Shown piece after piece: positions 20,974 through 29,571 of a stretch of 64,000 nucleotides of DNA. The stretch spans positions 348,596 to 412,595 of the forward strand of contig VRVR01000006.1 in NCBI GenBank assembly GCA_009859145.1, given 5' to 3'. Both the position numbers and the translations under genes were made by a program. The notes below the pieces were generated by a model. That model searched no databases and had not been told where the DNA came from. It saw nothing but the letters and a program-made list of their open reading frames with translations. The DNA comes from Andalucia godoyi. Lineage: Eukaryota; Discoba; Jakobea; Jakobida; Andaluciidae. The stretch's first letter is position 1. Each line of letters begins with the position of its first letter.

Positions 20974-22006
20974 ACAAGGACAAGGGCAGTCAGCGCAAGG
21001 CGGTCATCCGGAAGAGTCGTCTGCGGCGACGACCGCAACTGCCGTGCAGTCCGGCAAGTCATCCGATGGAAAAGATCAGAGCAGCAGCGACAAGGTCGGG
21101 GACGATGATGAGGATGAGGATGATGATGAGGATGAGGATGATGATGATGAAAAGGAGGGTTCAAAGGTTCGAATTACGTTAAAGTCGATTAATGTGCGAC
21201 TTCCAACAAGCGCAAATGCAAACACTCACGCACCAACGACCGCTGCGAACCCTGCTGCGAACCCTTCGTCCGCGACGGTGGTGGGTGGCGCGACATCGTC
21301 TTCTGCAACGACTGTGGTTCGAGCGAGTGGGGCGACGTCGTCTCTTGTTCCGCTGATTCCTGGTTACGACCAGCCTGTGATTGCACTGGATGTGTACGAA
21401 GAGGAGCTCGATACACATGCGGACAAGCCCTGGCGAAAGCCTGGGGCACATGCGCCTGACTTTTTCAACTACGGCTTCACCGAGGACACGTGGCGGCTGT
21501 ACTGCCACAAACAGCGTGTGCTGCGACACGAACGCAACAAGGGTTCTGCGTGGTCACAGGCGGACGAGCAGCTGTATCTGCAGACCCAACAGGCGATTGC
21601 CAGTGGGCAGAGAAAGCCGTGGGCCGAGTTTGATGCAGAGTTTGCAGAGGAACGGAGAGCAAGAGGACAAGCTGCGCCGATCGGCTACGCGCGGACGGTC
21701 AATACCCAGGATGCTACCATGGCGTCAGCTCCCCAATCGCAAGGACATTCCCAATCCCAGTCTCAAGGACAGTTCCAAGGACAAGGACAAGGACAGGGAC
21801 AGGGGTATGGTGGGTATCATCGAGGTGGATACGGTGGTGGTAACCGGGATCGCGATCGCGATCGAGATGGTGGAGGAGGAGGTGGTGGTAGAGGTGGGTA
21901 CAACAGGGATTCGAACCGAGGAGGGTATGAAAACAGAGGAGGAGGAGGGTTCAAAAGAGAACAGAGAGATTGGGACCAGGATAGAGATGCCAAGAGGCGA
22001 AGATAG
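20819..22006 (+). CDS. FIP1: FIP1-like pre-mRNA 3'-end processing factor
   Basis: The product has 395 residues from the ATG at 20819. The diagnostic Fip1 motif is at about 200-235 (GAHAPDFFNYGFTEDTWRLY). Before it lie a proline block, an Ala-Gln repeat coded by tandem CAGGCT (about 20914-20970), an acidic Asp/Glu tract coded by GATGAG/GATGAT repeats, and a Thr/Ala-rich linker. The C-terminus is Gln/Gly then Arg/Asp/Gly rich (RDRDRDRD, RGG-like), fitting RNA binding. FIP1 bridges poly(A) polymerase, CPSF and U-rich RNA. Repeat expansions are the only odd feature. Confidence 0.93.
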
Positions 22007-22562
22007 CCGATCACGCATCTTATGTCGTTCACTCAATCACTTTTTATTCGCTCACTCTGTGCGTTCTCTTTGTGGAATAATACAATGTTTGCGATGTAGT
22101 AAAACCGAAATGGAAACCAAAAACTCAATGTGCTCAAACAGAGAGAACGACGGAGTCTCAGGAGGTGGTGATATTGAAAGAAAGTTTACACGCCTGCATT
22201 GTACAATAAGCATGCGCTGATCTTTGCTAACCATCCACATGCAGTCTTGCGTCGGAACGGAACGTGAATTCAATCCAGGACGGGGTAGGCCCCAGTGCAC
22301 CGAAGCGTTTTTCCAATGGATGTTGCGCGATCCATTCCAATCTCGATCCAGACATGTAGCGGACATGACGAGGACATCGGAGTGCCGAATGGAACTGGTG
22401 TGAATTGGGAAAACGCGAAGGGAATAGCACAGTCTGAAATTTCTCGATGAGCGGGGTAACGCAGGGTAAAGCAGACTAGGTTATCTTTAGAAAACGTAAT
22501 GTGGTTTTGCTTATGCACGCAGAACGATGGATGGCACTGCTCACTTGGCTGCCAACGGTCTA
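22007..22562. other. Convergent intergenic region with R2 repeat copy A
   Basis: These 556 bp lie between the 3' ends of FIP1 and the PBC-like TALE gene. They include R2 copy A at 22190-22352. No coding sequence is supported. Confidence 0.5.
22190..22352 (+). repeat. Dispersed repeat family R2, copy A
   Basis: It shares ordered blocks with 34851-35010 and 40684-40840: CGCCTGCATTG at the start, CAGTCTTGC, a G-run/C-run hairpin (GGGGTAGGCCCC), then GCGTTTTTC...ATGTTGCGCG and AATCTCGATC. The copies are well diverged, so this is an old family. All copies have the same orientation in this window. Confidence 0.55.
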
Positions 22563-24056
22563 TTAATAAGGATGATATGTGTGGCCACCTTGATGAAACT
22601 GCTGCTGCTGCTGCTGCTGTCGAAGCTGGTTGTTGAATGAGTCAAACGCCGCAAGATTCGCCAACGTGGACATGTTGAGAACACCGGGCTGGAGAGAATC
22701 CAAGGTATCTTGAGAACCAGTTGGTGCGCTCTGTGAAAACAACGCTTCCTGATGCCCCGGAAGCGAGTGCTGGTGTTGCTGATGCTGTACTTGGTGCGCA
22801 TGCGGAAGCGGATGGAGATGCGGATGGTGTGCATGGTGCAGTGTGGGAAGCAGATGAGAATGTCCCACTATTGACGATTGCGGTGCCATTTGTTGTTGTT
22901 GTTGCTGTTGTTGCTGTTGTTGTTGCTGTTGTTGTTGTGACTGTTGTGGTTGCTGGTGATGGTGGTGATGTTGTTGTTGCTGCTGTGATGGGAGTGGCAC
23001 CTGTTGCTGCTGCTGCTGCTGTTGAGATCGACGTGCCTGATCAAGCATCTTGCGCTTGTATCGCATTCGTTTGTTGCCGAACCAGTTGTTACACTGAGCT
23101 AGCGTTAGCCCGGTCTCATCCGACAGCCGCTGTTTCTCCTCGTCCGTTGGATACGGGTCATGAAGATGCAAAAAGAACCACCGATTAAGCACTTCCGTTG
23201 CGTTTTTCGACAAGCTTTTTTTCCTCTTGCTGGGACTCGATCCGCCATGGCCACCACTGTGTGTACGATGGTGATGGTGCCGACGGAGATGATGGTGCGG
23301 ATCCGAGTCCGAGTGATCATCAGAACGATCATCGTTTCCGGACGAGGAGTCCGAGTCCGAATGAAACTCGTCTGGGAACTCGCTCGACTCTGCTGCACTG
23401 CCTACCGCAGAGGGAATCCGAGATGCCAGCCCATGAATTTGTCCCGGGGGCTGCGAAAGAAAGTGGTGGTGCAGCGGATGTGCAGAAGAAACAGAAGAAG
23501 ACGACACGGAAGAAGAAGAAGAAGCCGGCAGCGATGCACCCGCTGTTGCTGAAGCAGAAGAGACCTGTGTATCAAGAGGCATGCGGGCGAGGGAGTCTGC
23601 CAGCATGGCGCAGTACTCGGCGCATGCGCGGTCCAGAGAGTCGAGCTCGAGGCTTCCAGCAAGCATCACATCCAGATATTCGTGAAACAGGCTCGTTTCG
23701 CTTGACATTTCCAATTGGAAGGGATCCGCGGTGTTCTGTGGGAGCTGGAAGAACTCGGCGGCGGTCGGCAGGATAGTCGGGAGATCGCTGCCGGGGCGCA
23801 GCGACTGAGACGCACACGCAGCCTGGTGAGCTGCATGGACGGCCGCGAGTCCAGGCCACGTGTACAGCCCTGTATCAACGCCCTTGAGATTGCGAGGGGG
23901 CACCGAAGCGGCAGGAGCAGCAGACGACGACGACGAGGCGCTGGAGCTTGCCACCGCCTGCACAGGAAGCGTTTGGTGCGGCACCGGGCGGACCGCAGAC
24001 GTCAAGGCAACCGCAAGCGGGAACAGCACGTGTTGTGACAACGGATCCGGATGCAT
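22563..24056 (-). CDS. TALE-class homeodomain transcription factor, PBC/PBX-like
   Basis: The product has 497 residues from the ATG at 24056, which has an in-frame TGA 21 nt upstream. The homeodomain (about 272-337) has the three-residue TALE insertion (LHDPYPTDEEK) and a recognition helix CNNWFGNKRMRYKRK; the WFGNKR-R-Y signature is typical of animal PBC proteins. An upstream helix-rich stretch at about 120-165 (ELDSLDRACAEYCAMLADSL) resembles the PBC-B/KNOX-type dimerisation region. Low-complexity Ser, His/Asp and poly-Gln tracts (CAG/CTG repeats at 22598-23026) flank the domain. TALE factors bind DNA as heterodimers. A second TALE gene of different type lies 3.5 kb away. Confidence 0.92.
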   Translation of the reverse strand: MHPDPLSQHVLFPLAVALTSAVRPVPHQTLPVQAVASSSASSSSSAAPAASVPPRNLKGVDTGLYTWPGLAAVHAAHQAACASQSLRPGSDLPTILPTAAEFFQLPQNTADPFQLEMSSETSLFHEYLDVMLAGSLELDSLDRACAEYCAMLADSLARMPLDTQVSSASATAGASLPASSSSSVSSSSVSSAHPLHHHFLSQPPGQIHGLASRIPSAVGSAAESSEFPDEFHSDSDSSSGNDDRSDDHSDSDPHHHLRRHHHHRTHSGGHGGSSPSKRKKSLSKNATEVLNRWFFLHLHDPYPTDEEKQRLSDETGLTLAQCNNWFGNKRMRYKRKMLDQARRSQQQQQQQQVPLPSQQQQQHHHHHQQPQQSQQQQQQQQQQQQQQQQMAPQSSIVGHSHLLPTLHHAHHPHLHPLPHAHQVQHQQHQHSLPGHQEALFSQSAPTGSQDTLDSLQPGVLNMSTLANLAAFDSFNNQLRQQQQQQQFHQGGHTYHPY

Positions 24057-24846
24057 ATCGTCAGGTACAGTGGATCAGATGTTCTTACCTTTTCCTTTTC
24101 TTCTTCTACTTCTTGGAGTTCCGAAATGCACGCACCGCAAAACGCAAAAGCTCGGAGTAACAGGCGCAACAAAAAAGGACTGCGAGGGAGAAAGAAATGT
24201 GAAATTTAAATTAAAATAATTATGATAATAAGAAAAAACGAGAAAAAAACAGTAAAAATAAATTAAGGAATTCTTTTTTTCCGGATGCAGATGTCGCAGT
24301 TCTCTAGAGGCTGGAAGAAAGTCTGTCTAAGAAAATTATGGGGGGAAAAATTAACACCAATATAACAACATGCGCACATACGCAGAAAACGTGCGGAAAA
24401 GTGTAAAAATATAGCCAAAAGCAAATAAAGTATGGTATCAGAAAAGCACACACACATACACACACATACACATACACACACACACAGAGACACAGACACA
24501 GACACAGAGGCGCCAATGAATAAATGTGGCAAAATGATGCAAGTGATGGGCCTGAGGGGGTCGAGAAAAGGCAGGTTGGGGCGGGGAATTGGATATTTGT
24601 GGGCCCCCAACTGTCACATTGAAAGTGACGAGAGTGACTGACATCTGACAGGTTTGTCATGGAGGAAATAAGCGACTCAAGCAAAACTTGTCCAAAAAAA
24701 GAAGAAACGGAAAAACAAGCTGCTGTAAAAAAAAAGACCATCATTACGCTAACGAAAAATTCATTAAAAAAGAATCCGCCCATTTCGGAGAAAATGGTGC
24801 AGGTTTGCACAAAAGGGAAATTAAAGAAACAAAAAGAAAAAGAAGA

Positions 24847-24871
24847 CCTAGGGCAAACGCCTAACCCTAGG
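24847..24871. promoter_or_regulatory. Palindromic telobox-like element upstream of eL21
   Basis: A perfect 7-bp inverted repeat CCTAGGG (24847-24853) / CCCTAGG (24865-24871) with an 11-base spacer contains CTAACCCTAG. AACCCTA teloboxes are known in promoters of ribosomal protein genes in plants and some other eukaryotes. It lies 210 bp before the start codon. Its role is inferred from position. Confidence 0.45.
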
Positions 24872-24976
24872 TGTCTCCATTTTTCTCAATTGCATTTTAT
24901 TTTCTCAATTGCTTGCACTAGGTCGTCAACCCTCTCCTGAGCACACCATTTGGAAACGCAATTGCTTCCTTCGTGG

Positions 24977-25053
24977 TTATTTCATATTTCTTCCTTCCTT
25001 CCTCTCTTTCTTTTTCTCTCTCTTCTTTTTCTTTCTTGTGCCTATTTTTCAAA
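24977..25053 (+). promoter_or_regulatory. Polypyrimidine leader of the eL21 gene
   Basis: A CT-rich run (TTCCTTCCTTCCTCTCTTTC and similar) ends about 30 bases before the ATG. Pyrimidine tracts around the transcription start are common for ribosomal protein genes. A spliced leader intron is an alternative reading. Confidence 0.35.
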
Positions 25054-25080
25054 ATTTGTGTATCATTTGCGTAATTCAAG

Positions 25081-25563
25081 ATGGTTAACTCGAAGGGCTA
25101 CCGCGCACGTACTCGCCACACTTTCCAGCGTGGCTTCCGCAAGCACGGCACCATCAAGCTGAGCACGTATTTCACGGACTTCCGTCTGGGAGATGTTGTT
25201 GACGTCAAGGCGAACGGAGCGATCCACAAGGGTATGCCGCACAAGTTCTACCACGGCAAGACCGGAGTTGTGTGGAACATCTCCCCGCAGGCGATTGGAG
25301 TGGAGCTGAACAAGCAGGTCCGCAACCGCATTGTCAAGAAGCGCATCCATGTCCGTGTGGAGCACCTCAAGAAGTCGCGTTCGTCCCTCGACTTCATTGC
25401 CCGCCGTGCCCGCAACGAGCAACTCAAGCGTGATGCAAAGAAGACTGGAGTCAAGGCCGTCATCAAGCGCCAGCCCATCCAGCCCCGCGAAGGAGAGATC
25501 ATCAAGAGCCAGCTCACCTCCATCGAGACCATCCACGCTATCCCGTACGAACTTGTTGCGTAA
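25081..25563 (+). CDS. RPL21: Large ribosomal subunit protein eL21 (RPL21)
   Basis: The product is 160 residues, the same length as human L21. It starts MVNSKGYRARTRHTF, the family signature, continues KGMPHKFYHGKTG and keeps the basic HVRVEHLKKSR block. Codons end strongly in C or G (AAG, CGC, ATC, GTC), unlike its neighbours, as expected of a highly expressed gene. There is no intron, although this gene has introns in many eukaryotes. Confidence 0.98.
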   Translation: MVNSKGYRARTRHTFQRGFRKHGTIKLSTYFTDFRLGDVVDVKANGAIHKGMPHKFYHGKTGVVWNISPQAIGVELNKQVRNRIVKKRIHVRVEHLKKSRSSLDFIARRARNEQLKRDAKKTGVKAVIKRQPIQPREGEIIKSQLTSIETIHAIPYELVA

Positions 25564-25776
25564 AGAATAGAAGTGAAAATTGGCCAACTTCTGCGTCTTC
25601 ACCTTCCTCCACGTCCTTTTTTACTTGCCATCTTCAGTCTTTCCGTCCTTGTTCATGTATGCGTTTTTGGGCGCTCGTTTTTTTAAAATTATTATTACGT
25701 AACTTAAATATCCGTTTGGTGTTGCATTGCACTGCAGGGACACCGGTCACTGGGAGCCGTCCGTCCGCGGTCGGCG

Positions 25777-26910
25777 CTAGGACATCCAGGACTGCATCAG
25801 CTCATGATCGCTGCCTTTGGTCTCCTTGTCCCATGACGACTGCCAGATCGAGTCGAGGTCATCCAGCGACAGTGCATCTTCGCTGTGACACTGACTCTGG
25901 CTGCTGGAGCTTCTGCTCGAGGAGCTGTTGATGGTGTTGCTCGGGTCGCCATCCAGTACAGCCTTGTCGCCATCCGCAGCAGCAGCGGTATCTTGTCGTT
26001 CATTCGAGCACAGGTCGAACAATATCGGCAAGAACGAAGAAGAACCTTGCGTGGGAGCTGCTGTGCGGTCCGTCGGTGGCTGCTGTTGCGAATTCTGATG
26101 ATGTGTCGTGAGAACAACACCGCCACCACCGACAGACATGTACGGCACTTCCAGTCCGGTTGATTCTTGGTCCTCGGGTTCAGGGCATACAACATCTCTT
26201 CTGCGCTTCTGGCTGCGAATCAGTTGTTCACAATCACTCAGAAACGTCGGCATAAAGGAAAGCAGCTCTCGAACCGTGCGAAGAATGCGTTCGTCTTGGG
26301 AAGCATCCTGCATGGACACTCGTTTCCGGCTTGGCTGCGGGGACGCAAGAACGGGGCCGATCGAGGCTGCTCTAGCTCGGGACCGCATGTCGAACACGGC
26401 CTTGATCGACGCGCTCGCTTCATGGACAATCTGGACTGTTCTCTGTTCCGTGCGCTTTTGCAGGAGATCTGTCTTTTCGGACAGCCTCAGAACTGCTTCA
26501 TTGACCTTATTGATGTAGCTCTGCAAGCGAGCAGTTCGCGCGTTCATCGCGTCCACAAGTTCTCGATCATACTGGTCCGCGTTGGTTGAGACTGACGACG
26601 GCCGCGCTCGACAGAGTGCTTGCAGATGAGCCGCAGAGAGTATTTGGCATGCAATCAGCAGTTTGCGAAGCAGCAGCTCGCCGTACGATCCAGGAGCAAT
26701 CCTTCCTGCCGTCGATGTGCGCTTGCTGTCGTTAGCAGCATTTGCAGACCCGGTCGCGGACTGCAAGGAAGAGCTGTGTCGGGACGCATGCGGCAGCTGG
26801 TGGTCGCAGGAGGAGGACGGGGTCCATTGGCTGGTGGTGCCGTCGATCGAGTGGTTGAATGGCGACGTGCAGAACAAGGATACTGCGGCTGCAGCTTCCA
26901 CCGGATTCAT
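25777..26910 (-). CDS. Unrecognised coiled-coil protein, divergent from the second TALE gene
   Basis: The product has 377 residues from the ATG at 26910 (MNPVEAAAAVSLFCTSPFNH). The middle part (about 60-200) is helical with heptad-like spacing (RTARLQSYINKVNEAVLRLS). A basic block SQKRRR could be a nuclear signal. The C-terminal third is Gln/Ser/Asp rich with acidic patches (DDLDSIWQSSWD) reminiscent of an activation region. No DNA-binding domain is seen. It shares a 625-bp intergenic region with the TALE gene at 27536, so co-regulation is possible. The longer frame upstream to 27252 runs through the promoter and is not supported. Confidence 0.65.
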   Translation of the reverse strand: MNPVEAAAAVSLFCTSPFNHSIDGTTSQWTPSSSCDHQLPHASRHSSSLQSATGSANAANDSKRTSTAGRIAPGSYGELLLRKLLIACQILSAAHLQALCRARPSSVSTNADQYDRELVDAMNARTARLQSYINKVNEAVLRLSEKTDLLQKRTEQRTVQIVHEASASIKAVFDMRSRARAASIGPVLASPQPSRKRVSMQDASQDERILRTVRELLSFMPTFLSDCEQLIRSQKRRRDVVCPEPEDQESTGLEVPYMSVGGGGVVLTTHHQNSQQQPPTDRTAAPTQGSSSFLPILFDLCSNERQDTAAAADGDKAVLDGDPSNTINSSSSRSSSSQSQCHSEDALSLDDLDSIWQSSWDKETKGSDHELMQSWMS

Positions 26911-27535
26911 GTCTTTAGAAAAATACACTAAACGTACATTTGGTTTTTTGTTTTTGTTTTTTGGTTCTTGTTGAAGAGAAAAGGGGAACAAGTATATATG
27001 CAAACAATGAGAGTGGGGCAGAGATTCGGGCCAGATATCCAGATGCGTACTTTTGCCATGCTCAGCGTGACTGCGCAGTTTACACGAATCGATCGACAGC
27101 AAGTCAGGATGTGACGACCCATCATCCGATTCTTGCGGCCTCGGGGGCCAAGGCATCACATCACATTTTTGGAAACTGTGCCGCGGGACTGCGGGAGCGC
27201 GGGGTTTCTGTGAAATATGATGGGGAAGAGATTCGTCACGTCTGCACCACATTCGTGCTGCACTTCACGAATCCCGTATCATGCACCGCTCTAAAGAGCG
27301 GATCGCCCGCCAAGCTCCTGGAAACAGCAGCGTCACTTTTTTTTCTCTTCTGCCTCTTCGTTCTGTTTTCTTCTTTTTTCCCTTTGGAACATCCCATCTA
27401 TCGAAAAAACTTCTCTTTGTGCCCTGTGAAGCGGGAAAAGATATATATATATATATATATATAACGAGATTCGCACTTGCTGTGTATCTGTGTGCGTTTT
27501 TTATCTTCTTTCCGTGCGTGTCTACCAGCTCAAGC
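26911..27535. promoter_or_regulatory. Divergent promoter region, coiled-coil unknown / second TALE gene
   Basis: These 625 bp lie between two divergent ATGs. A TA dinucleotide run at about 27440-27462 lies some 75 bp before the TALE start. No obvious binding-site cluster can be named by eye. Confidence 0.5.
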
Positions 27536-28744
27536 ATGAACACCGCCACGAGGATCGTCAGCAGTGAAGACCCCGAGTTCCTGCCGATTGCGTCGCTTTC
27601 GATGTCGATGCTGAATAACTCTGTTTCCTCTGTATTGATGTCGTCTTCCTTGAGCAGTTCATTTGCAAGACTCCAAGAGTCGCTTCTGAGGCATCCTGAC
27701 GCACCAGAAATCGAAGGGCTGCTGGCAGAAATCGCAGTGTCTGACTGCGCTGCTGGCGCTGCATGCTGCGCCGCCTTGACTTCGGGTAACCTCTGTTGGG
27801 AAGCAGAGTTTGCGGCACTGGTCCAACAAGTGTTTTCACAGTATCCGCTGGTAGCCATCGCAGAGGAAACGAAAAGCGTTGTTCAGGATCTGGAAAATGT
27901 GTTCCGCACACAAGCAGCAAAACTGCAGTCCACTCGGCAGCGGTCGCTGGAACTGCTGGATCGCTTTATGAACGAGGCGCCGATCTCATCAGTATCATCA
28001 CAATGCGCAGCACCGTCCGATGCTTACTGGAAGAACTGTGAACAGCAAATGAAATGCAGGATGACGGAGCAAATCTTTCAGGACGCTTTGCGTGCGATCC
28101 TGGCACAAATCGCCCATTCATTGCAGGACTACTGCAGGGCAGAACAAGAGACATTGATGCAATCGTCGAATGCCGGTCATCTCGCCTGCATGTTTCAACA
28201 AACCCTTCCAACACCGCCCTCGCTTGCAGAAATTCAGAATCATCTTCCTTTCTGTGACGAGCGCACCGTGCACAACAATTATTCGTCGGGGTATGTCGGA
28301 CGGCGTGCCGAGTTTGGTTCGACACATCAGGACCTCATGGTCAGAAAGGCGGAGTCCGCTGAGCCAGAGGGAGCAGTATCGGTCCAAAGCAACTTCGCCC
28401 CTGGGAGTGCAAGTAAGACCAAGAAGCTCCCGAAGGCGGCAGTCGAATATTTCAAGAAATGGATGGTTGATCACTGTGACAACCCTTATCCTTCAGAGGA
28501 CGAAAAGGCTGAATTCTGTCAGCAGTTCTCCATCACGGTTGCACAGGTCAATAATTGGTTCATCAATAGCAGAGTGCGGACATGGAGACCGCTGATGAAG
28601 CAAATGGCAGGGAAAACCGAAAAAATGGTCAAGAATTCGCAGCAGGAAGACCTGTGCAAACATCTGCAGCAGCGATTGTATGGCCGCGGAGTAGGACGCC
28701 CGTCGAATTCTTCACTCCACGCATCCGCAGTGACATATTCCTGA
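27536..28744 (+). CDS. TALE-class homeodomain protein, KNOX/BELL-like recognition helix
   Basis: The product has 402 residues from the ATG at 27536. The homeodomain at about 295-358 begins TKKLPKAAVEYFKKWM, has the TALE loop HCDNPYPSEDEK and the helix VNNWFINSRVRTWRP, which is closest to plant-type KNOX/BELL helices (NWFIN-R). The N-terminal 200 residues are helical with several cysteines and may mediate dimerisation; no clear MEINOX domain is seen. Together with the PBC-like gene at 22563-24056 it makes a linked pair of different TALE subclasses. The open frame upstream of 27536 includes a TA repeat and is not coding. Confidence 0.9.
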   Translation: MNTATRIVSSEDPEFLPIASLSMSMLNNSVSSVLMSSSLSSSFARLQESLLRHPDAPEIEGLLAEIAVSDCAAGAACCAALTSGNLCWEAEFAALVQQVFSQYPLVAIAEETKSVVQDLENVFRTQAAKLQSTRQRSLELLDRFMNEAPISSVSSQCAAPSDAYWKNCEQQMKCRMTEQIFQDALRAILAQIAHSLQDYCRAEQETLMQSSNAGHLACMFQQTLPTPPSLAEIQNHLPFCDERTVHNNYSSGYVGRRAEFGSTHQDLMVRKAESAEPEGAVSVQSNFAPGSASKTKKLPKAAVEYFKKWMVDHCDNPYPSEDEKAEFCQQFSITVAQVNNWFINSRVRTWRPLMKQMAGKTEKMVKNSQQEDLCKHLQQRLYGRGVGRPSNSSLHASAVTYS

Positions 28745-29149
28745 CATTTTGCAGTTCATGCTGCCCTATCCCCCCCACCCCCACCCTCCCCGCGTTCCCC
28801 AACTGTGCCGAGCAATATAAAAACTGGAAGCGGACGTTCTCCGAAGTACTGTTTTAATTCTTTTAAAAATGACGTCTCGCCGATTATTTTTGAGATGATA
28901 ATTTTGCTGCGGGGGCGCTTATTTACCGCGTAAGGAAGTGGAACGCGTTAATGGAAGTGCAAAACAAAACAAAAAAAGGTTGGGCTTTGGCGGCATTCTT
29001 CGTCACAAACCTTGCGACGCACTCGGTCCGTCTCCAATGCTGGTCTGACTTCTTGTTTTTTGTTTGTTGTTAAGTTTTTGTTCGTTTTGGTTCTCCCCCG
29101 CTTCCTAATTGAGAACCTTTTTACTTGTAGTCTTTAAAAAGTGGATTAC
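28745..29149. other. Intergenic region after the second TALE gene
   Basis: These 405 bp are AT-rich with a CCCCCCACCCCCACCC patch near 28770. TTACTTGTAG just before 29131 could be a 3' splice site of a leader intron for the next frame. No gene is seen. Confidence 0.4.
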
Positions 29150-29494
29150 ATGCAGATGCTTCGAAGAACTGCTGGGTCACTATCACGATTCAATGCAGTG
29201 ATTGTTCGTTCTCTTACGAGACGGTCCATGGGGACGCTTTCGAATCAGTCGCCGCTGGGGAAATCGAAAAGAAATGGCAGTGGAAATGTGACGCTTGAAA
29301 ATACAAGTGCAGATTCGTTTACGCCACGCTCAAGGGTCACAGATGATGCGTTTATTCCAGAAGATGTGGAGCTTGCCTCCAATTCTGCAACTCCGAAAAT
29401 CCGTGGAACACCGCGATCAGCAGCATCGCATTCTTCCTCGATTAGGCGAGCAGACGAAAACCCTCGCACTGAGCCATGGCACAGTGGACCTTGA
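29150..29494 (+). CDS. Putative small mitochondria-targeted protein, unknown
   Basis: A 114-residue frame from the ATG at 29150 starts MQMLRRTAGSLSRFNAVIVR, an Arg/Ser/Leu-rich amphipathic start without acidic residues, as in mitochondrial presequences. The rest is polar and ends in ENPRTEPWHSGP. I recognise no family. It sits between a TALE gene and the 3' end of the F-box-like gene. The presequence-like start is the main support; it could be a chance frame. Confidence 0.35.
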   Translation: MQMLRRTAGSLSRFNAVIVRSLTRRSMGTLSNQSPLGKSKRNGSGNVTLENTSADSFTPRSRVTDDAFIPEDVELASNSATPKIRGTPRSAASHSSSIRRADENPRTEPWHSGP

Positions 29495-29571
29495 ATGTAA
29501 TTATTTTAATTGTATTGTTTTTAATCTAAAAAATCCACGCAATGCACACAAATATGCGCATCTAGACTTGG

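Larger units (their letters stand above)
24057..25080. other. Intergenic region, PBC-like TALE gene / eL21
   Basis: About 1.0 kb separates these divergent genes. It is AT-rich near the homeobox gene, with a CA/TACACA microsatellite at about 24448-24487. A Lys-rich frame from ATG 24659 is low complexity and not called. The last 240 bp form the eL21 promoter. Confidence 0.5.

Noticed and set aside
24659-24940. Lys-rich 93-codon frame upstream of eL21
   Set aside because: Low-complexity purine translation within the eL21 promoter region.
27253-27535. Upstream in-frame extension of the second TALE gene
   Set aside because: It passes through a TA microsatellite and the shared promoter, with no ATG in coding context.
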